Shown here in pieces: positions 24,901 to 36,104 of a stretch of DNA of 64,000 bases (positions within the stretch are counted from its first letter, which is position 1; the number at the start of each line of letters is the position of its first letter). Both the position numbers and the translations under genes were made by a program. Location of the stretch: contig NW_023601754.1 of assembly GCF_014898055.3 (NCBI RefSeq), positions 52,259,013 through 52,323,012 on the forward strand, given 5' to 3'. Source of the stretch: Talpa occidentalis. Taxonomy: Eukaryota; Chordata; Mammalia; Eulipotyphla; Talpidae. The notes beneath the pieces were generated by a model that had not been told where the DNA came from, made no database searches, and worked only from the letters and a program-made list of their open reading frames with translations.

Positions 24901-27900
24901 GACCCCGACCCAAGGTCCAGCTGTGCTCACACCAGCCCGTGGCTCCGAAGCCCCAGGCCTGCACTGCTGGTCCCCCAGGGATGGCCTGAGTGTGGGGAAG
25001 GAGCAGCTTCCCTGGAAGGAAGATTCGAGAAGCTGTTCCCAGCAGCCAAGCCTGGCCGCCTGGCCGGGGAAAACAACAGGTGTCCAGCTCAGCAAGGTAT
25101 TTCCTCTGCGGCCCGGGGCCAGCTGCAAATAAGCCTCTCACCCCTCTGCTCGCTGCTCCTGGCAGCTGTGGTGGGAATGGCCTCACACTGGCCGCCCGTG
25201 TCCCCGACTTCTCGCCTGGGAGTGAGACGCAGGTGGCGCGGCCGAGCTGGCGCGGGGTCTGCGAGTGGGCCGGGCAGCTGGCTGGGCCAGGCCGGGCCTG
25301 GCGATGTCACGCAGGGCCTGGCTGCAGCTGTCCGGATGCCTGGGAGGGGGTGCTGGATCTAGGGGGCTTTGGCAAATCCGCCAAGAGGGGGTGGATTTTG
25401 GGGGGGGGTGCGGGGAAGGGATTTGGACTGGGAAGGCCAGGGGCGGCGGGCTCAGGGAACAGCCTGCGTGCGGCCTCAGGGGTGGGCGGGGGCGGGTGGA
25501 GGGCAAGGTCCCTGGGCCGGGGACCGGTGCAGACCTGAAGCCCCGGTGCAGGCCAGGGGAGGGGCATCTTGGGGCCAGGCTGGCTCGGCCTTGGGTTACA
25601 CCTGGGAGCAAGGGCAGGACTTTCATCAGTCACTGGGGGAGGGCCCAGGCCCCGCAGACTCCGGGGCAGAGGGCGCTGCGGGCCTGCGGGCGAGTGAGGG
25701 CGCCCTGGCCTGCTTGGGGTGGCCCCAGGCGTGACTTTCAGTCTTTCTGAAGGTCGACTGGCTCATCTGGGGACGGGGTCAAAGCTGCCGTCCACCGTGC
25801 TGCCGTGACAATGAAGTCGGGTCACTGTTGTGTAGAATATGGGGACACGGGCTTCGCCTGCTTGTGTTTTGGGGGCGAGACGGCAGGGCCGGGGCTGGGG
25901 GAGAGCCAGACGCTGCTGGGGGTGGGCAGGCTGCAGCGCCTGCTGCGGGGGCTCTCGGACACGGACATGCTCTGGTCCAGGGCGAGGGGGTAGGGCCATG
26001 GGCTGGAGGTCAGGCTCAGACCAGGGCCCTGCCCGGGGACAGAGGACAGGAAACAGGCCCCAGGGAAAGACGTGACAAGCTCCCACGGTCTGTCCACCCA
26101 GGGAGGCCGTCAGCATTTTGAGCCACTTCCTTCCAATCTTTCTTCTGTGCACACGTGTGTGCCTGTATGTGAATGCGTGTGCATATGGATGTGTCTCTGC
26201 GTGTGTCTGTGTGTTTAAGAAAATTAAAAATCGCCGTGGCGCGGGCGGCTGCCTGGGCGGGAAGTGCTGCTCTCCGGGGAGAGGGTGAGACTTGGCAGGC
26301 GGCCTGGCCAGCTGTGGGAGTCGCCACGCCAGAGGCCGCATTGGCCATCCCAGACCTCCCATTTTCCTAGAAAACAAAATTGTTTTGTTCTGCCCTGAAA
26401 ACTGAGGCCCAGATTCTGGCCTCGGCAAGACAGAGACAGCCAAGGAATGAAAGAGGCAAAGCCAGGGCTCCTGGGAAAGAGGGAGTCCCTGCCACCGAGG
26501 CCGCACCCTCTCCCGGGCCTCCCGGGGCGTCCCAAGGGGCACCCGCCCTTCCGTGCGGCCGGGCCTGATGGCAGCTGCGGGCGGGCCGGCCGTCTCCCCG
26601 CGTCTCTGCTCAGCCTCTCAGCCCCTCAGAGCCCCGTGGGGGTGACAGGCCGCGGCTTGGGACGGGCCCTGGCCCCGCCCGGCCTGAAGGGGGCAGCGTG
26701 CCGCCGTGTCTGGGGCGCCCGCGCTGGGCTGGCGGAGGCTGCGGTGGGGGTGGGGAGGGGGAGCCGCCTGTCCTGCCTGCCGGCCTTTCTGAGGGATGGG
26801 CCCCGGGCCAGGATGGGGGCCGACCCCAGGTCTCGACCTGTGCTGCAGGGCCTCCCTTCTTCTCTGGACAAACAAGCCGTGGGGAGGCCTCTGCCCCCGC
26901 TGGGGCCGGTTGTCCCTGGGGTTAACCGGCCAGCACATTCCTGCCGGGCAGGGCCAGCCAGCCCAGGGTCGCGCAGCCAGCTGGGTGCACCTCCTCAGAC
27001 CCCAACACCGGCCGGGCCTTTCCCGGGTGTGCGGCCCGGGCCTGGGGCTCTCGGCACCGCTCTGGAGCGTTTGGAGGCAGCCCCTGCACCGGGCCCGCCC
27101 CCACACATGTGGGGTCCGCAGACAGCCCCCGTGAGGGCCTGCGTGTGATGCGGCCATGGCCAGCCTCTCACAGTCAGAACCCCGTGTGCTGTGACGCCGG
27201 TCGGCCCGCCGTGGGGTCGCGCCGCTTCCTGCTGCGTCTTCCCTCTCCTGAGAAACGGGGGCTCACGTGTCCGTCCCGAGTGTCCGTGCAGTGGCCAGAC
27301 AGTGCTGGTCATGGCAGCCTGTCTCAGCCAGAGTGTCCGGCCCAGCCGGAGCCGGCCACCATGCCACCCCTCCCCGCCGCTGTGCCGCCCCCACGCCCGA
27401 AGTAGGACACACACGCCATGGCCATCGGCCGAGCAGGCTCGGGAAGACAAGCCCCTCCCCAGCCGCTGGCCGCCGTGGGTCTGCACATGTCCCTGAAGTT
27501 TGCCTTTTCCAGGCCCCACGGGCAGGAACACGTGACACGCAGCTCCCCTCGCCGGCTGGCCAGAGCGTGAGCACCTGTCCACGCTGCGTGGACACGGCTG
27601 TCACTGGCCACCTGAGGGCCTGGGGCATCGTGCGTGGGGCCTGGGGTGTCGGCTTCAGTGCTCTCGGTGGCGTACCTGGGGGTGCTGGGCCACGTGGTCA
27701 GCGCGCGGCTTTGGGGGCAACAGCCTGCCTTCCACGGCTGCCCTGTTGTGGTTCCCGGGTGAGGGCGAGGGCCCGTCGTGTGCCCCCTCGGCAGGCCCAG
27801 TCGCCCAGCTCGGCTGCGTCCTGGTGAGGCCGCGGGCCCCCTGCCCAGGCAGGCTGGGACGTAGCCCCTCCATGGGCTCGCCTGTGCCGCCCTCCCAGCC

Positions 27901-29107
27901 TGCGCCAGGCACGAGACACGCATCCCTGACAGGCACAGGCGTGCGGCTGCCTCGCAGCACCGGGCTGGGCTCCCGCAGAGCCGATTTGTCCAGCCTCGAT
28001 AGGCCCAAGTCCCGCTTCCCCGGCCAGCCCCAGCTACCGCGCCGCGAGGGCCACAGCCAGACCCGGCCGGCCGGTGCTTCGGGCCGCCCTCTGGCTCGTG
28101 GTCTACGTGTTTGCCGTGAGCTGGGGCAGCCTCCGTGTGCGTTTCCATCCTCTGGTGCCGGAAGATCTCCCAAGCGTGAGCCATCACGGTAGACGCCAGA
28201 ACCTACATGCAAAACACACAGGTTCATGCGCTGACGAGACTCACTCGGAGGCTACCTCAGGGGGGGAGGCCTGTGTCAGCAGTGAGAGGCAGGCCCGCCG
28301 CGTGTAAAGGGAGAACACCCAGCACTAAGGACAAAGCCCAGAGCGCGCCTGGGAGAGGCCTACGCCCCACACGACAGCGTCACACCTTTTTAAAAATCCC
28401 TCAGAACCGACGGGATAAAGTGAGCCCAGGAAGAGGAGGGGGCTGCTCCCGGCACCCCAGCCCTAGGCCTCCGGCGTGGCCTCCCGGTACCCCAGGACCC
28501 TGCAGTGGCGCCCTGGCCAGCCTGCTCCCGGGGCAGCAGCTGTCTGTGGCAGGAGAGTCCCCTGCTGCGGGGGCAGCCCCCAGCCCCACGGAGGTCCCCG
28601 TGGAGACCGTGCTAGTGACGGGGTGGCATGGGGAGCCCCTGGGGCCTCACGCTGCTGACTGGGGAGAGGGGCCGAGGGGAGGCCCTTGAGCGCTTCGCGT
28701 GGGCCCACCTCATGAGCACCTGATTCTTTCAAAGCGAAGACTCTGAGAAGGACAGGCAGGACCAGCTGAAAGGCAGGCCTGACCCTGTTCTGGGGTGATG
28801 CCGGGCTGAGCAGGGGCCCTGGGGCTCGCCGGCTCCAGGGAGGGGCGGCGTCTGCGTGAGCAGCTGCGGGCCCTTGGGGGCGGCCGTCTCCCGCTCTGCT
28901 CTCCACCTGCGTGTCGTGGGTGAGCCGGGGCTGAGGCCCAAAAGGGTCACGGCTTCGGCCGTCCCGGCCCCGGGACCACAGTGCCCACCGACGCCCCCGC
29001 CCGAGGCTTCCCCCGCGGTGGGGAGCTCGGGGCGCAGGTCTGTCCCGCGGCCGCTCGGGGCCTTCACCGCCCAGCCCGAGCCTAACGGGTCCCCGCCTTG
29101 CCCACAG
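21991..29107. other. GC-rich unique intron before exon 11
   Basis: It has high G+C with scattered CpG and no recognisable young repeat. 23820-23960 is an AT-rich island (see the candidate element). 26145-26216 is a degenerate TG-rich stretch (GTGTGTGCCTGTATGTG, GTGTGTCTGTGTGTTTAAG). Frames of 100-290 residues overlap on all strands with no domain signature and no splice context, so none is called. Confidence 0.6.
23820..23965. promoter_or_regulatory. AT-rich island, candidate conserved non-coding element
   Basis: This is a sharp composition change inside GC-rich intron. It contains GATTGCTTTGATTGTTGTG and ctcttaattagattaaaa (23901-23918), a homeodomain-type core. A near copy is at 32161-32178. 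It has no repeat signature. Conservation could not be tested. Confidence 0.3.
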
Positions 29108-29228
29108 CAAAGAAGAGCCCCTCGCTGCTGGAGGTGAGCCCGGCCCCCTTCTCGAGAGCCAACAGCTTTGCCGAGGACCTGGACCTGGAGGGGGAGACGC
29201 TGCTGACCCCCATCACCCACGTGTCACA
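29108..29228 (+). CDS. KCNQ1: KCNQ1 exon 11 (Kv7.1 potassium channel, C-terminal A-B linker)
   Basis: This internal coding exon starts with two bases completing a codon, reads 39 full codons and ends with the first two bases of a split codon. It follows an acceptor ending TTGCCCACAG and precedes a perfect GTGAGT donor. A branch-point-like CCTAAC lies at 29081-29086, 23 nt upstream. The peptide starts [10 protein letters not shown] and continues [20 protein letters not shown] before HVS. From memory, the same acidic [20 protein letters not shown] stretch occurs in human KCNQ1 just before helix B, and not in KCNQ2-5. The length of 121 bp and both phases match human exon 11 (c.1394-1514). KCNQ1 forms the voltage-gated Kv7.1 pore, which with KCNE1 carries cardiac IKs. 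This segment is cytoplasmic, at the end of the linker between calmodulin-binding helices A and B. Exons 10 and 12 are not in the window. The middle (PAPFSRA where I recall human MPHFMRT) is unusually divergent. Confidence 0.95.
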
Positions 29229-32200
29229 GTGAGTCCCACGCGGCCGGGAGAGGGGAGCGGGCACCTCCCTGCGGCCGGGAGCGTGACCCTGTTTGTTTGG
29301 ACGTGTGGAGGCAGAGACCAGTGCTCCCCACGTGTGCCTGTGCTCGGGGTGTCTGTGCTCGCGCGCCGTCTGCCAGTGGCCACCGCTGGCCTTGGGCTCC
29401 TCAGGTGCAGGAAATGGCTGATTTTCCACGCCTCCCCTTGGGCCCCAGAGGCACAGCTGGCTGGACGCGGCCCCGCTCCTCACCGCACGCACGGCCACCG
29501 GCCCGGCCCACGTGGTTCGCCGGGACAAGGGTGGGGCAGGGCCTCCCTGCGGGGGTCCCGGGTGGTACGGACGGCGCCCTCCACTCCCAAGGCTTGCCCC
29601 CCGTCTGCCACGGGGCCGGGGTCTCCGGACTCCGTGGGGCCTGAGGTGGCCTGAACTGGGGCGCCGTTCAGCGTGAGGCCCTACGCCGATGGCTTTGGTG
29701 CCACCAGACAGGCTCAGCCCCTGTGACTGAGGCCCTGGGACCGCACGCACCCAGGGGCTGTCCAGGAGGGGCCTCCCTGCCCCCCAATGCTGGGCAGGCT
29801 GTGTGTGGGACGTGTCTGCAGCCCTGGGCGGTGGCTGGCAAGCCGGGCGACCCTGCCGCTGGACAGGCCTCCAGCCTGATCAGCGGGCGGGCAGCAGGGG
29901 CCCGGCTGGCTGGGGAGCGTGAGGGCTCACTGAAGGCTGAGAGTCTCGGGCAGCGTCGGGGCTGCAAGCCCCCCAGGTGGTCAGATCGGGGTGCTCTGCA
30001 GCTGGCATTGCGGGACACAGAGGTGGCAGTGCCTGCTGAGCGCGAGGCAGCCGAGTGCGGTCGGGAACCCAGCCCCGGGCAGGTCGGCACTGCGCGGTGT
30101 CCCCAGCCCGCCCCCGCCGCCCTCCCCTCCCAGCCAGGGCCTGCGCGGCCACCCTGTGGGCCCTGAGGCCCGCGAGACCCCACAGGGAGGCCCAGACAGG
30201 GGCGGGGAGAGTGGCCGAGGGGCCCGCTGCCTCCTCGGGGCCTGTGCATCCTGAGAGCTGCCCACACCGTGGGCTTCCGTAGGCCGGAGGCTGCCATCAT
30301 GGACACTCATCCTCGCACTCCCTCAGGAGGAGAATGTCGGGCTGTGGCCTGGTGCATGCAGAGAGGCCCCTCGGCCCCGCTCCCACTTGACCGGGGCTGG
30401 CTGGAGACTCACCCCTGGGGGGGCTGCCCAGTGCGGGGTTCTGCGGGGCTCATGGGGACCGGGCAGGGGACTGGCGGTCTGGTCGGGGCCGGAGCCGGCG
30501 GGGGCTGGGCGGTCGCGTCCCACGGGCTGGGGTGCCGGCCGGGGGCGGGGGGCTCAGGGTGTGTGCGTGGCGCTCGCGGCCCCGAGTGTGAGCCCTCGGG
30601 GTGTGCCGGGGTCCCGAGGGGCAGGGCGGGTGGGAGCAGCGTGCAAGAACAGATCCATTTTTCTTCTGCATTTTACTGATGTTAAATGTATTACCACGTT
30701 GGGCTAGTTCCAGAATTCAAATTAAAAGCATAAATAAAGACACATTTTGTTTCCATCTCAAGCTCTCCCCGCCCGCAGGGCCCCAGGGAGGTGAGGTCAC
30801 CGCAGCCGTGATTACGGGAAGGTCCCCGGGCTGGGGCGCAGCTCCTCTTTCCGGGGCCTGCTGGCCGTCGGAGGGGTGAGGGTGGGGTCGATGCAAACCG
30901 GCAGTCGTGGCTGAGCGGGGGCAGCGGCCCCCCCATGCAGCGTGGCCCCCAGCTCCGGGGGCCAGAGGGGGACCATGAAACTCAGGCTCCCTGTACCGGG
31001 GGGCCTCACCACTTTGCCATGGGGCTCCAGGGGCAAACGCAGCAGGGAGATTGGGCATCTGGGCAGAGTCGGGGGCCAGGGCAGGAGCCCCCTGCCCAGA
31101 GAAGCCAGGGAGAGTCCTGGGTTCCTGACCCGCCCGTCGCCCTGTGCCCCTCAGGGTCACCGGCAGGACAGTGGGCAGGGGCCGCCGCGTGAGCGTCCCC
31201 ACCCTGGCACATGGCTCCCCAATGCATGCGCCTGTCACTCGACTTTGCTCTCCGGCACCCCAGGACGCCCCAGTGGAAAGGCCCGGAGGACGGCACCCCC
31301 CGCTCTGGGCTGGCCGCGGTGGAGGGGCTGGGGCACCCCGCGGGCGGCTGGCACGCAGGGCGGGGGCAGTGTCCGTGGGGCCCGGCGGCTGGGGAGCCTT
31401 CTCCCGGCGGCCATTTCTGTCCGTCCCCCGAGCTGCGGCGCGGGGCCCTCCCGGCGGGCTCGCCAAGATGAGCGCGAGGCCCTGCCGCCCTGCTGTCCCG
31501 GCATCCGGGGGAGGCCGGCCCCCTCCCGGGGAGCGCGGGCGGCGGCGGGGCACCCCTGTGAGCACGCTCCCAGCCCCCGCCTGACAGCGCAGGTCCCTGA
31601 GCAAAACCAGCCCCGTGCACGCTAATTAGAGTTTCCATGTCTCCGACTTTCTCCTGGACCCTGCAAAATCTCACGCCAAGACATTCGTGTTTCTCCTCCA
31701 GCGAGGCCGCTGTGGCCTGGCTTCCATCCACATCACTACTAATGTCTCCTGAATTCTGCGTCTGTCAGCGAGGCCGGGGCCAGCGCTGCGCCTTCGGGAA
31801 ACGGGGGCAAATGTCACAGGCGCGGCCTCGAATCTGGGCTGTGGGCTGGGCGGGGGAGGGGGGCGCCCCCTCCAGCAGGGCTGGCTCTGCCCGGCGTTCT
31901 GGAGACCCCGGGGCCCTCTGGGGCTGCTCCCAGGGACCCCGTGGGGGAAGCAGAGAGGCCAGTACCCCGGGGACAGGGTGGGCTGGCCAGGACGGGGGAG
32001 ACCAGCGCCCGGTGGCCCCAGAGCCCAGCCCACCTCTGTCTGCACGGGGTGCCGGTGGGGGTGGGGGGCTGCTTGAGGCGCAGGAGTCCCAGGCCCTGTG
32101 GGGGCCTCCCCGCCCCGCCAGCTCAAACCCGTCTCTGAAATGCACGGGGGATTAAATGTTCTCCTAATTAAATTAAAAGCGAGGCAGAGTGGCTCGGTGG

Positions 32201-35200
32201 GAAAGAGACGCGACTGGGAATCGGATGCCTTCAGCGGGGCTCCCGGCCCAGCTGCCAGCCAGCCCCCCAGAGGCCCCCTGCCTCTGGGACCCCCTCTTCC
32301 TCCAGCTGAGCCCGTGAGGACGCAGACAGCTTGCTGGGGCGGTGGAGGGGGGTGGGGTGCGGGCGATGCCCGGCCCTGGGTTCCCCGGCCCGGCCCCACG
32401 GGGCCGCCCGGTTGGAGGGGCAAGCCCTGGCCGTGGCACAGAGGCTGTCCCAGACGGCGCGGCTGCTGCGGAGACATTCCAGGCGGCCACGGGGCGTACA
32501 GCCCCCCAGTGCTCTGTCTGAACTGGGACAGGCTGAGCCCTGCGTGCGGCCCGAGGCCCATGTCCTCTGGGGGCAGTTCCCCTGCGCGCGGCCCCGGCTC
32601 TAAAGGCCTCCCGTGAGGGGCCCGGGCAGGCCGCGCTCGGTGGGAGGCCAGGGCACATGTGAACTGGAAGGCGGCCCGCGCCCTCCAGCACCCGCTGTCC
32701 GCCGCGCCCGGGGCCTGGGAGCAGGACCGCCGCTGCTGCCTGTGGGTCGCGTGGTCCTGGTATCTCTGCCGCCTGCTGGGGGCAGCCGAGGCGGAGCCCA
32801 CGTGCTGACCGCGGCGGCCTCGGGCAGGTCCGCACAGCACAAGGTCCCCGTTTTCTATGATCCAGGGAGCCGGACGCGTCCTCTGTGGATACGCTACTGG
32901 TGTCAGGTCAGGCGCTCCGGAGACCCTGAGGTCACACAGCGTCCTGGCTCTTCCTCGGCTTCTCGGCCCGCCTTTCAGGGGTCTGCAGCCCACGTGGCCG
33001 GGGTCGAGGCACCTTCTCAGCACCCAGCTGCGTGCAGAGACCCCGCACCCTGTCCGGGAAGAGGGCCTCCCCAGCCCGCCAGGCCGCGCCCACCGCTGCG
33101 CCTGGGCGTCCTCTTGGCCATTCGCTGAGGGGGGACAGAGCACAGGCCGGACGGCAGGGGAGGCACCGCCCCATCTCCCTCCGCTCACACGCCGCTCCCC
33201 GAGGCCCCCTGCAGTTGGGGCACCCCCACCCAGGGTCCTCGGGGCGTCCCATAGCTCAAGCCTGGGGTTTCTGGGCAAGCGCCACCGCAGGAGATCCCAG
33301 CTCGCCTGGGGGTGCTGTCTACAGGGTGTGGGCAGGTCCTCTCTGAGCCTCAGTGACCCTAGGCCCTGGGGCCGGGGTGTGAGGTGGGAAACACCCGTGG
33401 GTATGGGGGACAGAGGAGAGACCAGTGGTCTGGTCTGCTGGCCATGCAGGTGCAGGCCCAGGGACCGGGCAGTGGGGCAGCTGTGGCAGCCAGCTGTCTG
33501 CCAGTGGATAAGCACTGACGTGTCCCGTCCACTAGCTGGTGCCCACCTCGCCTGTGACGTTTGCCTCCCAAGGGTGCTGGGCCTGTGGGCATGAGAGGCC
33601 CCGGGCGGGGAGGGGGCTTGGGGCTGCAGCCCCAGGCCCTGCAGGGGGAGCACCAAGAGGCCTATCCTGCAGGCGGCCTCTGGTGTGCCGGGCAGGAGCG
33701 CAGGCCGTGGGGGAGCCCAGCCCCAAAGACCCCCGGGCGATTTCCAGCCGCTTCGGCCCTGGGGTGCACCCCCCCCCCGTCTGTACTTGCTGGCTGCCCC
33801 AGGAGGGTCTGGACAGGGTCCCCCGCTGCAAGGGAGGGGCGTGGAGGCTGCCGTGCCGGGCCACCCAGCGGGCTCAGGAAGGGAAGGAATGTGACGGGGG
33901 CCGGGTGTGGCCGAGGAGCGCGAAGCCAGTTGTGGGTTTTTCTTGGGCCCGGCGAGATGTGAGCAGAGGTGGGGGCCCCTCTGGCTCAGCCCCTGCCACA
34001 CACACTAGGGCCTTTCTTCAGCGTGCGGCTGCGGGCCTGGCGGCCAAGGACACTCTGGAAACCTGGATTCCACTCGCCGAGGCAGACGGCGGCTTCCTGC
34101 CGGGAAGGTGTGTGTGCACGGCCACTCGGCCGCACGGGCCCCCCGGGCCAGGCCAGGCCTGCGTGGGCTGCTCGGACAGGCGGGCTTGGCCCTGCCGGCC
34201 ACGCCAGCACGCCCCTGAGCGTGAAAGCCAGCACGGCTCCTGGAAGAGCTCACAAGGTCTGCTCAGACCTCTCCTCGATCCCCTCCTTCTGAAGTTCACT
34301 CGTTAAAGGGGCGCGATCGCGCCTGGTGCCAGGCCGGCTTCCTGGAGCCCGGCCGCCGCCCCGGCTGTAAAAGCACTCGCCGGGCACCTCGGCTGCTGCG
34401 GGGCTGAAAAGCCCTTTGTGTGGCCCCGCCGCAGGCGTTCCAGCCTCCTCCTGGGCTCCCCGTGGCTTCGCCTCGCTTCCTCCCACAGCGGCTTCTGCCC
34501 GCCCGGCTTCCCTGCTGGCGGCGGGGCGGCCTCCCTGCGCCCCTTGGGGCTGGGGTACCGGGGCATGGGGGTCGCCAGCCCAGCCCGCTCCCCCAGCGGT
34601 GGGCCCCTGCGGCCACACGTGCGTCCCAGGGCACGGCGAACACTAAGTTCACCTGGAAGCAGAAAGGGTTGCATGCAGGCGCCCGTGTCTGGCAAGACCA
34701 GTTCTCTAGGGCCCGGCAGACCCTCTGTGCGGAGTGCGGAGACATGCTGCCAGGCCCTGCCCGCCCCGCCGCGGCTGCCGCCACATCCCCCGACGTGTCT
34801 CCATCTGCCCGCCGGAAGGCACATGGCTTCCTCCCACACCAAGGGCACATGCGTGTGCGCCTCGCACCAGGGCAGCCGCCACCATGCGCCGGTGCTCTCT
34901 GCACCCCGCCCTGCACCCCACCAGGACGGTGCCTGCCCACGGAGGGCCGCACTGGCACCAGCTCCACTTCAGGGGCCCTGGCGACCAGGCCACCTGGGAG
35001 AGGCTGGGGGGCTGGCAGGCAGCTCAGGGAGCAAGCTGCCCCCCACCCCGGGGGGCAGAGCCAGGAGGCCCGAGCCCAGGAGGCCACCAGCCAGAGGCCC
35101 CAGGGCAGCCCCTACAAAGAAAGCTGGCCAGGCTCTGAGCTGCAGGAAGCTTTTTCTGGGTACTCAGGCCCTGTGGCCAGTTCACAGGGAAGGCACCTGG

Positions 35201-35440
35201 TGTTCGGGGGCGTCCAGAGACCTCTGGTCCCCACTGTGCTGTGGGAACAAGCCCCCTCCGACGGCTGCATGGGGCCGGGGGCGCCCACCGCCTCTCAGAG
35301 CCCCTGAGCGCCGGGAGAGGCCGGGCCCCATGAGCAGCCCCCCACTCCACCGCCTCCCCCACCCCCAGGCCAGACGCGCCGTGCCGGGAGTGAATCACTG
35401 TAAAGACCCACACGTCTCCCCGAGCTGGGGTTTCTGGACG
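29229..35440. other. GC-rich intron after exon 11
   Basis: No gene or young repeat was found. 30650-30770 is AT-rich (CATTTTACTGATGTTAAATG, AAATTAAAAGCATAAATAAAG). 32140-32225 is another AT island with ctcctaattaaattaaaa at 32161-32178. A - strand frame of 776 codons (31671-34001) is open, but its composition is that of random GC-rich DNA. Confidence 0.6.
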
Positions 35441-35925
35441 CTCAGGGGCTGAGGCTGAAGAATGTCCCCAGCAGATGAGGAGATTAGGCAGAGCTAAACC
35501 GGTTATCAATGGAGAGAAAATCAAGGCTGATGTCCAGATAAGTGTTTCAAAGAAAATGACAGGAGCCCGGGGCCCTGGGCTGAGGCATCTTCTGTGGGAG
35601 GCCCCTCCGAGGGGGCCGCCGGCGGGGGCTGGGGGGCGGTGCCGGCGGGTCCCCACAGCAGCCCCCCCACCCGCCCCCCGCACCGCTCCGTCCCTCTGTC
35701 CCCGAGGCGGCCAGTCAGGCGCCCGAGTCTACGGGAGACTCTCGTCTTCGTCACTGGGGTCACTTCTCGGGGGGGGTTCCCAGCGCACTTTGTTTTTCAT
35801 GAAATTTCGGTCGCCATTTTAAGTGGATTCACTTCAAAAGGTCCACTCCCCGCCCCATCTCCAGCAGGATTAAGACATTTGTGCATGTTTTGATACCAGC
35901 AGATAAAGGCTGACCCATCCCGGCA
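35440..35925. promoter_or_regulatory. Two AT-rich islands, candidate enhancer
   Basis: 35455-35565 holds CGGTTATCAATGGAG, CCAGATAAGTG (GATA-type) and GTTTCAAAGAAAATGAC (TCF/SOX-type). 35785-35920 holds TTCATGAAATTTCGG, GTCGCCATTTTAAG (YY1-type), CAGGATTAAGACATTTG and CAGCAGATAAAGGC. They flank a 200-bp GC-rich segment. There are no repeat hallmarks. The motif names are inference from sequence words only. Confidence 0.35.
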
Positions 35926-36069
35926 TTGCGACAGCCCCACAAGCAGGCCGGCGCCCCCGGACCAGGCCCGGCCGAGCCCGCCCTCCCCCAGCCCGGCCAG
36001 GCCGTGCGCCCCCGCTGCCCCCTCCCCCCTCCCGCCGCAGGCCGCAGCAGGTTTCAGCCTTGGCTGCCT

Positions 36070-36104
36070 GCCGGGAGGAGGTTTGCCGGGAGGAGGTTTG
36101 CCGG
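36070..36104. repeat. 15-bp tandem repeat, about 2.3 copies
   Basis: GCCGGGAGGAGGTTT occurs at 36070 and 36085, followed by a partial copy. Confidence 0.85.

Larger units (their letters stand above)
1..29107 (+). other. KCNQ1: KCNQ1 intron upstream of exon 11 (3' part)
   Basis: This is non-coding sequence running into the exon 11 acceptor. The first 22 kb is filled with LINE-1 relics, listed separately. The last 7 kb is unique, GC-rich DNA. No other exon with flanking splice sites and a KCNQ1-like peptide was found, so exon 10 must lie outside the window to the left. In human the corresponding intron is tens of kilobases long, which fits. Confidence 0.85.

Noticed and set aside
34418..35452. 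344-codon + strand frame, with two other long frames over the same bases
   Set aside because: All three frames are open at once and each is low-complexity, as expected from GC-rich DNA with few stop codons.
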